Source: Pantoea agglomerans
GTDB taxonomy: Bacteria > Pseudomonadota > Gammaproteobacteria > Enterobacterales > Enterobacteriaceae
NCBI RefSeq assembly: GCF_021397715.1
Contig: NZ_CP090207.1
Location: 2,480,001-2,544,000, forward strand
Reading direction: 5' to 3'
Length of the DNA: 64,000 bases
Positions 46,456 to 54,649 of the stretch are shown piece after piece. Within the stretch, counting starts at the first letter, position 1. The number at the start of each line of letters is the position of its first letter. Under the pieces are notes generated by a model. It was not told the origin of the DNA. It ran no database searches and saw only the letters and a program-made list of their open reading frames with translations. Made by a program: the position numbers and the translations under genes.

Positions 46456-48083
46456 TTAAAACTTCAGTGAAAGTTTTTCAGCAGTACGGGTAACTACCCG
46501 CTCCGTCATGCCGTCTTTGTCCGTTATTCCCTCCCATACCTGCCCGGACGCACTGCTGATGGTATAGGGAACGCCAGCGCGCGGTGTGACTTTATCTGCC
46601 TCAGTGATACGGAACTGTTCATTAAACAGGTCGCTCACCTTGCCAGGTGGCGTGGCAATGGTTTTTACATCACTGGCGGCATCCATACGCACATAACGTC
46701 CCGCACGGGTGTTATAATCGCCAGTCGTCGCCAGTTCAATCCTGCCGCCGTCTAGTGTGATATAACTGCCCCCGGCATTTAACGTGATACTCTTTGCTGC
46801 CGTTATTTGGATCTCATCCTCCGTGCTGACAATGCTGATTTCTTTACGCGCCACCAGTTCCATCAGGTCATTCTGTGCCTGGATCCTCACCGGCCCCTGG
46901 TTCGCGATCAGCTTGATCCCCAGCTTGCGGACAAAGACGCTCAGGGCATTCCCCACCCCGATAAACAGATTTTTCACCACGCTGACGTCTGCATTTTTAC
47001 CAGCAGTGGCTATCAGGTTCTGACCAGCAGATACCTGCAGATGTTGTCCGCTGGTCAGCGCCACACCATCCGGCGCGCTGAGCAACAGCACCGATTTTTT
47101 GAGGTCCGTCAGTTGCTGTTCCAGTAGTTTGATCTGTGCCTGGAGATCGGCCGGGTTCGCGGTCGCCTTCTGCGCGTCACCTGAGATGGATGTCATCTGT
47201 TCCCGGGCATCACCCAGATTGCTGACCGCCGGCCCCATCTCCAGCACCTGGCCCTGCGCCTTCGCCTGACCGTCCGCCGAGATAAACAGCCCCTTATGCG
47301 CCCGTATTGCGCCCCGGCTGTCGGTCCGGAGCTCAAAACCCTCGCCGCGCTGTTGCTTCTCCGCGTCAACCAGATGACCCAGGTTCAGCTGGCTCTTGCC
47401 GCCGTACTCGGTGCTGACCTTGATGTACTCTTTCCCGCGCTCATCGTCGAGGCGGATTTTGTTGTTCGCCGGCGTGCGCAGCACGTTGCGCTTATAGTTG
47501 CGAATAGTGACGTGGTCACCGTGCGCCGAGTCATGCAGCACGCCTAAGATGTACGGCCTGTCCGGGTTGCCGTCCTCAAAGCCAATCGCCACCTCGGTGC
47601 CCGCCAGCAGCGGCAGGTGCAGGCCGTAAGTGTCCCCGGCGTACGGGCGGGACTGCCGCACCCACAGGCTCTCAAAGCCCGTATCCCAGCTGTCCCGGTC
47701 AAACAGCATGCTGACGCGGTAGCGGCCGTCTTTGTCGATATGTCCGTAGGTGTCATTTTCCGTGGTGCTGGTGACGCGCGCCGGCAGCGTGCCGGCCATC
47801 ACCGGGCGGGTGCCGGGTTCAGGGCGGAAGCTAAAATCATCGCTGTCCGGGATGCCCTCAACGCTCACCCTGAAGTCTTCGTCACGCCGGGCGTGGCTGT
47901 GCATCGCCGTGATGACCACGCCCTGAGCAAAGACCTCCGCCACCTCATAGCCGCCGGTCACCTTCAGCACCTGACCCGGCGCGAGCACCGGACAGCTGGT
48001 GATGGCACGGGTCTGCGTCTGGCCGTTCAGGTAGCGCTCATGACGGATGCGCGCATAAAACGCACCGGACTCCGGTACCGGAT
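46456..48083 (-). pseudogene. Headless second vgrG copy (3' module only)
   Basis: Encodes the gp5/DUF2345 needle half of a VgrG in frame to a stop at 46456, but the gp27-like first 300 or so residues are absent. From 46895 to 48083 it is nearly identical, without indels, to 52596-53784 of the intact vgrG, with about six amino-acid differences. At 48083 the match ends abruptly in unrelated AT-rich DNA with an in-frame TAA. Its last 140 residues differ from the intact VgrG and include a tail (GVPYTISSASGQVWEGITDK) that probably suited the downstream effector. A GTG at 47988 could start a 510-residue fragment, but no Shine-Dalgarno supports it. Confidence 0.88.
46895..48083. repeat. Direct repeat, copy 1 (vgrG segment)
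   Basis: About 1.19 kb nearly identical to 52596-53784 in the same orientation, offset 5701 bases with no indels. A substrate for homologous recombination that would delete or swap the intervening effector cassettes. Confidence 0.92.
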
Positions 48084-48200
48084 CTTTATGTAAGCTTTAT
48101 TTTTTCTTTTTATATTCAGGATTAGCCCATCATGAACCATCAAAGTCACTCTTGCTAAGTCATCCACTGATACACCCAATAACTTGAATATGTACCTGAC
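48084..48200 (-). pseudogene. Decayed scrap of a GH19-like effector gene
   Basis: Minus-strand bases match the intact effector's segment coding TYSGYWVYRG...WWDDPEYKKK: a TYSSYWVYQW peptide survives, then several stops, then PEYKKKK and a stop directly at the vgrG-copy junction. Compare 50371-50460. It shows that another cassette of the same family once lay here. Confidence 0.65.
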
Positions 48201-48263
48201 ATATTGTCTGGTGAAAGTTTCCTCACAGTGATCTTATATTTGAAACAGCTATTTAGTTCAACA

Positions 48264-48745
48264 TCATTTAACCTTAAATGAAAGATACACTCTCTTATAA
48301 TCCTTAAATAATGACGAATCACCTCTACCAATGAAAATAAAATTTGTCTTTTGTGGTAAATTTATCTCTGCTTGAAAACACTGCTCAGTATGATATCCAG
48401 CATCATCTTGATACTTACATGAAACTATTGCACTCATACCGGTGAATTTCGACGTAACAATTACATCCGTCAAAACTGGAATGCCATCAGTTACAGCCTC
48501 CCAATGTCCGTCATCATTTCTTATAAAGTAATCACTTTCTTCGCTTGATGAACCTCTGCATAGTTTGAGGTAATCGGATGCATTTACATGCTCTTTCCTA
48601 ATAAATAGACAATCATTTTTTTATTGACACTCCATTTGGCAGGAATGCTAATAAATGCCTCATTAAGAGAGAGTGACTTATAAAATTCCCCACTGTAACT
48701 CGAACTCGCAAAAAAGCACAAAAAAAACATTAGGAAAATTTTCAC
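48264..48745 (-). pseudogene. Frameshifted exported immunity-like gene
   Basis: Starts at a GTG at 48745 right after the stop of the preceding gene (TAAGTG, GGGGA upstream) with a signal peptide (VKIFLMFFLCFFASSSYSG). The frame breaks after about 40 codons; one added base in the A7 tract (T7 on the plus strand, 48616-48622) restores a protein of about 160 residues ending at 48264, with several cysteines (LKLCRGSS, IVSCKYQDD, TEQCFQAE). Beyond 48264 a further frame remains open to 48155 and could be its real end, implying a second lesion. The place in the cassette fits an immunity gene. Confidence 0.6.
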
Positions 48746-49249
48746 TTATTTATCCCCAACAATAGAATATGCATTTTGCGTTGATTGAAATCTGCGATCA
48801 AAAGATGGCTCATCCCATCTGTTTATTACCATGCTAACAGATCTTGAACTGTCGCGAGTAACTCCCGCATCTGCTCTTCGTAGAACTCCATTTTTTGCTA
48901 CGAATTGCCCTCCAGAATCAATGCAATTGTACGGTATTGTCGATATATCTTGGGGGTTATTGATTACAGGTACTCTTAACCGGGTAGGATTTTGCCACCA
49001 ATTATTATCATAATCCGTACGACGCAACCATCCTCTATAAGCCCACTTATGGAAAATATAATAAGGAGGGAAACCGGTATTTGGTGCACCAATTTGATAT
49101 ACTTATGATAGGCCGTAAGGTTCTCCATCCTTGTAGGTATAGCTTTTGACTGCGGATGACACATCCTGATTACTTGCCATTACGCAAAATGAAATTAAAA
49201 AAACATCAATAGCGAAACTCAACAAAAATATAGCTTTCGTTTGAACCAT
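48746..49249 (-). pseudogene. Signal-peptide gene with GH19-effector-like C-terminus, broken by one stop codon
   Basis: Starts at the ATG at 49249 (TGGAG upstream) with a Sec-type hydrophobic start (MVQTKAIFLLSFAIDVFLIS). A single in-frame TAA at 49103-49105 follows codon 48; the same frame then stays open to 48746. The second part (KWAYRGWLRRTDYDNNWWQNP ... PYNCIDSGGQFVA) resembles residues 618-675 of the intact effector at 50091-52289. Without the stop it would be about 166 residues. It may be a chimera of an immunity signal peptide and an effector end, or an exported decoy of the effector domain. AT-rich and unlike the flanking tss genes. Confidence 0.6.
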
Positions 49250-49336
49250 TTTAAACTCCAGCGTTACTTTAGATAAATAGCTGGCGACTCACAAGAAAAT
49301 TGATGAACTGACAGCAAGAAAATAATTACAAAAATT

Positions 49337-50104
49337 TCATTTCGTATAAATGAACTTTCCACCTAGCTCATTCAGTGTTTTCTCACCTGAAAAAAGTTCT
49401 TTGCATTTACGGTCAGTAACTGCATCATCTTTATCCTCCAGGAATGAAATTTTCATTTTCTTTTCAATATCCCATACACCAGGAAATGAATCCACAGTAC
49501 AATCCAAGTCATTTGGTGCAACGTATTTCCCATTAAAAGATATTTTCCCAATATATATGGTATCTCCGGGGTAAAACAAGCTGTCATCATCCGGTTCATT
49601 TTTGGAACCATTCCAAAAACCTTTTTCTGATAATAGATTTTTAGTTCCGTTAAACCTGGAAACGATAGCTTGATATGATCTAAGGTGAGCATCAACCACA
49701 ACTAAAGCCAGAACTATTTTTTTTTCAAAGTTTACATCTATGATGGAAGCAATTTCTTCATCAAAGTATGAAATAGAATGAATGCTGATAGGTTTTCCTT
49801 TGCAATTTATAATATCATTAACATACAAATATTTATTACCTGATGCTATAAGCACTCCTACCTGATCACTAGTTAAAGAGATACCTCCCGCTCCAGAGAG
49901 TAGCAAATCATTCCAGTTATCTATTTTACAGGAATAATACGCATTTGATTTTTTATCATAAATGCTGACAGAACCAGCTCTATTTTTATCAAACTTTACG
50001 CTTACGCCATCAACTTCAATGGTGTTGTAATATGCCCCCGATGAACTAAAAGCCATAGAGCCAAGTATCATAAACAAAAATGAATTAGTTTTAAACATCA
50101 TCAT
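49337..50104 (-). CDS. Exported immunity protein candidate for the M23/GH19-like effector
   Basis: 255 residues from one of three adjacent ATGs (50104, 50101, 50098); the first is favoured by an AGAGG 6 bases upstream. The start lies inside the last codons of the effector gene, so translation is coupled. Sec signal (FKTNSFLFMILGSMAFSSSG), then a mature domain of repeated short strands (VSIYDKKSNAYYSCKI, KYLYVNDIINCKGKPI) with cysteines. No family recognised. AT-rich relative to the tss genes, suggesting recent acquisition. A periplasmic inhibitor of the upstream hydrolase is the simplest reading. Confidence 0.75.
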   Translation of the reverse strand: MMMFKTNSFLFMILGSMAFSSSGAYYNTIEVDGVSVKFDKNRAGSVSIYDKKSNAYYSCKIDNWNDLLLSGAGGISLTSDQVGVLIASGNKYLYVNDIINCKGKPISIHSISYFDEEIASIIDVNFEKKIVLALVVVDAHLRSYQAIVSRFNGTKNLLSEKGFWNGSKNEPDDDSLFYPGDTIYIGKISFNGKYVAPNDLDCTVDSFPGVWDIEKKMKISFLEDKDDAVTDRKCKELFSGEKTLNELGGKFIYTK

Positions 50105-52289
50105 CAATAACCTCTTTCGATTTTTTAGTGGCTTTTTTTCTTTCTGCTATCCCTTTATCTGCACCATTTATACCCTTTGTTACCTTCAAAATAATGCTGT
50201 CATCATCAGATTTACCAAACTTTTCTTCATCCATAATTTTAAGTACTTTAGATTTAAAGCATGCTATAAAAAAACCACCTGTATCTATGCAGTTGTATGC
50301 GCTTTCTGTTACCTTTTGAGGTGCAACTATATTTGGAGGTCGCTTTTTCATACCAGGAGCATTTTTCTTTTTGTACTCTGGATCATCCCACCAATACTTA
50401 TCGAAATCATTTTTTGATATCCAACCTCTATATACCCAATAACCTGAATATGTATCAAGGCCAGTTAACATTTTAAATCCTCTGCCTCTAAATTTCTGAG
50501 CATCTACATCTCCGCAATTACCATTTATCCAACTATAGGAACCGGTAATATACCCACCGCGTGAATTATATTTCCCCCCAGAAAAGTAACTATCTTTCTC
50601 GGTTTCCAGTGCCCCATACCAATGACCAAGCTCACTTGTTTCATTATATGTTGAGGCCTCTATGATTTTACCACCTTTCTGAACACCATCTACCACAACC
50701 TGCTGCTGGCTGGACTCTTGCATAGACAATAAATACCCTGACTCTACCGCCCCCTGCCCTAAAAAATGACAAATCCTATTTACATCAGATAAATTATACT
50801 TCCGCATTATTTTATTTATATCCAAATAGTACTCTGACGTAGTGTTTTTGATGTTATCAAGTGCATTTTTATTTTTCTTACTGGTATTCGCTGCCATTAC
50901 CGTTTCAATTACTTGACAATCAAGCCAACCACACTTCCGGAAGTGTCTAATAAATGTTTTTGGCTCGAAATGCCATAACCTTCCACTACTGAATGCTCCT
51001 GAATCAAAGCATAACGCTTCTGCATGAGCTTTGAATTTTGCATAATCTGCTTCTGTCATCGGGTCATGCTCATCACTACCCGTTTTCAGCCATGAAAAAC
51101 GGCTATCGATCGTGCTTTTTTCCCATTCAAACGGAAAATGACAGATCAGTTTTCCACACTGATTATCATAGTCGTCACCTTCGGTCAGGCTGGCAATCGT
51201 AACCGAGTTACACTGGCTGTTGGTATCGGTATCGTCATCAACCAGCTGCCAGCCCGTCCAGTGTGGAAAATCCGCGTCACTGAATTTCTTAATTTTTGAG
51301 TCTGCAAGGTTTACCACTCCCTTTCCGTCCGGATAACTGACGGTCATCCACAGTGGTGCATCCGCAGGCACCAGAGTTTCATGTTCCGTATTAATAATCC
51401 GCCCAAAACGAAGCAACTCAAATCCTGCACTGGGGCTCTCCTTATAGTTGGCCATGGCGGTTTTATAGAGGTTGTATTCGTAGTCTTTACCGTCAGCGTT
51501 AACCAGTGGCTCGCCCAGCAAATCATACTTCCCGTCAGTCTGTGCGTTTTTCTGGCGGGTCAGCATCGTGCAGTTGCCTTGCCCCAGAGTCATACTGGCA
51601 TACAGAGGCGCACTGCTGGTATAGAGCTCAGAAAGCCCGGTTATGGCGGTACTGTTATTTGCGGGTGCCTTATCATAAAACTTCGTCCCGGCCGGAAGAT
51701 AAAAATGAATATCCCCATAAACGGCATCGGTTCGGCCATCTTTCGACACCTCCAGTTCGCGGCTCTTCCTGCCCGTCAGTTTGCTGATGTTGTCGTCATC
51801 ACAGAAAATCTGGAAATGGAAGGCATTGACCGCATCAACCATCCCGGAGGTGCCAAGCGGATCTTTCCGGTACACCTTCTCACCGACCTTCACTGTTGAT
51901 TCAAGCGACTTCAGGTGCATGTAAAGCGAATAAAAGACCACTTTAGCGCCCTCATCACTGCCGATCTCCGTTTCGTGCTTTAGCAGCACGTAGCCATCGT
52001 CACTGCCTTTGACATTTGGTTGATCCGCATTGAGGTTCAGCGGTGCCTTATCTCGTTTACCGATGCCTGAACTTTTACGCACGGAAACCACGATCCCATC
52101 CGCAACAGCTCTTACACTCTCAAAAGGCCTGCCGCCATCAGTATGGGCTATGTGGATCCCGCCATGCCATGAGCCATGGCCATTAACCGGGTAATCGCGG
52201 CGGTCAACTACGGCCATCACTCTTTCAATCCATGCCGCATCGGTTTCATGGGCATTTTTCGCTTTCAGGAATGGTGGGCTGATAATCAT
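50091..52289 (-). CDS. Candidate two-domain peptidoglycan effector (M23-like peptidase + GH19-like muramidase/chitinase fold)
   Basis: 732 residues, no signal peptide, 14 bases after vgrG. Residues about 35-170 resemble an M23/LytM endopeptidase: WHGGIHIA (His42, His46), YSLYMHL (His125) and AFHFQIF (His158). In LytM the second ligand is Asp and the last motif is H-x-H; here they read His46 and A-x-H, so zinc binding may be altered. Residues about 495-700 resemble GH19-type hydrolases: CHFLGQGAVESGYLL with candidate Glu516, RGRGFKMLTG (601-610) and YNCIDTGGFF. The middle (170-490) is unassigned. GC drops sharply from about 51000 leftward. Likely delivered by the adjacent VgrG to the periplasm of rivals. 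Confidence 0.8.
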   Translation of the reverse strand: MIISPPFLKAKNAHETDAAWIERVMAVVDRRDYPVNGHGSWHGGIHIAHTDGGRPFESVRAVADGIVVSVRKSSGIGKRDKAPLNLNADQPNVKGSDDGYVLLKHETEIGSDEGAKVVFYSLYMHLKSLESTVKVGEKVYRKDPLGTSGMVDAVNAFHFQIFCDDDNISKLTGRKSRELEVSKDGRTDAVYGDIHFYLPAGTKFYDKAPANNSTAITGLSELYTSSAPLYASMTLGQGNCTMLTRQKNAQTDGKYDLLGEPLVNADGKDYEYNLYKTAMANYKESPSAGFELLRFGRIINTEHETLVPADAPLWMTVSYPDGKGVVNLADSKIKKFSDADFPHWTGWQLVDDDTDTNSQCNSVTIASLTEGDDYDNQCGKLICHFPFEWEKSTIDSRFSWLKTGSDEHDPMTEADYAKFKAHAEALCFDSGAFSSGRLWHFEPKTFIRHFRKCGWLDCQVIETVMAANTSKKNKNALDNIKNTTSEYYLDINKIMRKYNLSDVNRICHFLGQGAVESGYLLSMQESSQQQVVVDGVQKGGKIIEASTYNETSELGHWYGALETEKDSYFSGGKYNSRGGYITGSYSWINGNCGDVDAQKFRGRGFKMLTGLDTYSGYWVYRGWISKNDFDKYWWDDPEYKKKNAPGMKKRPPNIVAPQKVTESAYNCIDTGGFFIACFKSKVLKIMDEEKFGKSDDDSIILKVTKGINGADKGIAERKKATKKSKEVIDDDV

Positions 52290-52303
52290 GTTATGACTCC
52301 ATG

Positions 52304-54649
52304 TCAGGAAAAGCTGAATTTGCGGGAAGGTTCGGTGGTTTCCTGGGCAATGCTCGGGAATTGTTCGGGGTTGTTAGCCTTCTCTTTGCGCCCGTAGAAC
52401 CCGGCTTTTGTCCGGTACTCACCCAACGTGGCAGATTCGATACCATTGGCATCCAGGTTGATATAACTTCCGCCGCCATTGATCACCACACGCTTATTTG
52501 CCGTAATGTGGATCTCATCCTCAGTGCTGGTAATACTGAATTCCCCACGCGCCACCAGCTCCATCAAGTCGTTCTGCGCCTGTATTTTTACCGGTCCCTG
52601 GTTCGCGATCAGCTTGATCCCCAGCTTGCGGACAAAGACGCTCAGGGCATTCCCCACCCCGATAAACAGATTTTTCACCACGCTGACGTCTGCATTTTTA
52701 CCAGCAGTGGCTATCAGGTTCTGACCAGCAGATACCTGCAGATGTTGTCCGCTGGTCAGCGCCACACCATCCGGCGCGCTGAGCAACAGCACCGATTTTT
52801 TGAGGTCCGTCAGTTGCTGTTCCAGTAGTTTGATCTGTGCCTGGAGATCGGCCGGGTTCGCGGTCGCCTTCTGCGCGTCACCTGAGATGGATGTCATCTG
52901 TTCCCGGGCATCACCCAGATTGCTGACCGCCGGCCCCATCTCCAGCACCTGGCCCTGCGCCTTCGCCTGACCGTCCGCCGAGATAAACAGCCCCTTCTGC
53001 GCCCGTATTGCGCCCCGGCTGTCGGTCCGGAGCTCAAAACCCTCGCCGCGCTGTTGCTTCTCCGCGTCAACCAGATGACCCAGGTTCAGCTGGCTTTTGC
53101 CGCCGTACTCGGTGCTGACCTTGATGTGCTCTTTCCCGCACTCATCGTCGAGGCGGATTTTGTTGTTCGCCGGCGTGCGCAGCACGTTGCGCTTATAGTT
53201 GCGGATGGTGACGTGATCGCCGTGCGCCGAGTCGTGCAGCACGCCGGCGATATAGGGCCGGTCCGGGTTACCGTCCTCAAAGCCAATCGCCACCTCGGTG
53301 CCCGCCAGCAGCGGCAGGTGCAGGCCGTAAGCGTCCCCGGCGTACGGGCGGGACTGCCGCACCCACAGGCTCTCAAAGCCCGTATCCCAGCTGTCCCGGT
53401 CAAACAACATGCTGACCCGGTAGCGGCCGTCTTTGTCGATATGTCCGTAGGTGTCATTTTCCGTGGTGCTGGTGACGCGCGCCGGCAGCGTGCCGGCCAT
53501 CACCGGGCGGGCGCCGGGTTCAGGGCGGAAGCTAAAATCGTCGCTGTCCGGGATGCCCTCAACGCTCACCCTGAAGTCTTCGTCACGCCGGGCGTGGCTG
53601 TGCATCGCCGTGATGACCACGCCCTGAGCAAAGACCTCCGCCACCTCATAGCCGCCGGTCACCTTCAGCACCTGACCCGGCGCGAGCACCGGGCAGCTGG
53701 TGATGGCACGGGTCTGCGTCTGGCCGTTCAGGTAGCGCTCATGACGGATGCGGGCATAAAACGCCCCGGACTCCGGGACCGGATTGCGGTCATAGGTACT
53801 ACCCGCTGTCAGATAGTTATCCGCATAATGGTAGGCTTCACCGTAGGTGATGGTATCCCCGGCGACCGCACCGGCCTGCGCGCTCATCTCTTCCGTGGCC
53901 TGACGGTAGTTGTAATCGCCGGTCGTGACCCGCTGCTGCACCACGCGGTGGTGACTCTCCATTGCCCATACCGAGTCCGCCCCGGCCGAATGCTGCCCCG
54001 ACGGCGGCACCGACGGCAGGATCGGGCCTGCCTCATAGCCCTGCCGGCTGTCGAAGAACTCCACCACGTCAATACTGAGCCGCGTGTCGGTGGTAAAACG
54101 GAACCCGATCCCCACCTCCCCCAGCAGGCGGGTGATGAAGTGCAGATCGTCTTCACCGTACTGCATCACCTGCTCACGGCGCGGGTACTCTTTTGTCAGC
54201 GAGAACAGGAAGTCCTGACCGCGCATGCTGTGACGCTCGCGCAGGATTTTTTCCACGATCTGCGGAACGGACATGTCCTGGTAGATGGCGTTCTGATGCG
54301 AACGGTCGAGCAGCGCCAGGCGCGGCTGGAGCGTCAGGGCGTAGTGGGTTTCATCTTTTGAGGTGCCGAAGCGCTCAAAGCCCGTCACCACGCCCTGAAT
54401 CACCCGCACCGGCTGCTGTATTTTAATGCCGTAGCCCTGATCGACCGGCGCCTGCAGCGTCAGGGAGCCGGCCTTCATCAGCATCCTCTCTTTGCTGATG
54501 GCATGGTCACTGCTGGTGAACTCAATGCGGTAACGGAACGGCCTGCTCAGGGCCTCATCGCCCTCAAACGCCAGCACGTCGGGCGCTGTTTCACTCTCTT
54601 TCACCGCCAGCAGGTGGTGGCTGTGGCTGAATCTTATCGGGAGATTCAT
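52304..54649 (-). CDS. vgrG: T6SS spike protein VgrG
   Basis: 781 residues. The gp27-like N-terminal half (about 1-380) starts [20 protein letters not shown] and includes RPFRYRIEF and VQQRVTTGDYNYRQ. The gp5 OB-fold (about 395-470) has VTSTTENDTYGHIDKDGRYRV, followed by the VLRTPANNKIRLDDE needle segment and DUF2345 region. The C-terminal 90 residues differ from the second copy and end ...SRKFSFS, the probable adaptor for the next gene. Overlaps clpV by 4 bases (ATGA). Confidence 0.96.
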   Translation of the reverse strand: MNLPIRFSHSHHLLAVKESETAPDVLAFEGDEALSRPFRYRIEFTSSDHAISKERMLMKAGSLTLQAPVDQGYGIKIQQPVRVIQGVVTGFERFGTSKDETHYALTLQPRLALLDRSHQNAIYQDMSVPQIVEKILRERHSMRGQDFLFSLTKEYPRREQVMQYGEDDLHFITRLLGEVGIGFRFTTDTRLSIDVVEFFDSRQGYEAGPILPSVPPSGQHSAGADSVWAMESHHRVVQQRVTTGDYNYRQATEEMSAQAGAVAGDTITYGEAYHYADNYLTAGSTYDRNPVPESGAFYARIRHERYLNGQTQTRAITSCPVLAPGQVLKVTGGYEVAEVFAQGVVITAMHSHARRDEDFRVSVEGIPDSDDFSFRPEPGARPVMAGTLPARVTSTTENDTYGHIDKDGRYRVSMLFDRDSWDTGFESLWVRQSRPYAGDAYGLHLPLLAGTEVAIGFEDGNPDRPYIAGVLHDSAHGDHVTIRNYKRNVLRTPANNKIRLDDECGKEHIKVSTEYGGKSQLNLGHLVDAEKQQRGEGFELRTDSRGAIRAQKGLFISADGQAKAQGQVLEMGPAVSNLGDAREQMTSISGDAQKATANPADLQAQIKLLEQQLTDLKKSVLLLSAPDGVALTSGQHLQVSAGQNLIATAGKNADVSVVKNLFIGVGNALSVFVRKLGIKLIANQGPVKIQAQNDLMELVARGEFSITSTEDEIHITANKRVVINGGGSYINLDANGIESATLGEYRTKAGFYGRKEKANNPEQFPSIAQETTEPSRKFSFS
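52596..53784. repeat. Direct repeat, copy 2 (vgrG segment)
   Basis: Partner of 46895-48083. The identity starts inside the DUF2345 part of vgrG and runs into the gp27/gp5 junction. Confidence 0.92.

Noticed and set aside
46456-47988. Treating the second vgrG copy as a complete 510-residue protein
   Set aside because: The GTG at 47988 has no Shine-Dalgarno and falls in the middle of a conserved VgrG segment; homology to the intact gene continues upstream to 48083, so the 5' half is lost.
53054-54361. A 435-codon plus-strand open frame opposite vgrG
   Set aside because: It is antisense to the well-supported vgrG, and high-GC codon use there leaves the opposite strand open by chance. A related frame lies opposite the second vgrG copy.
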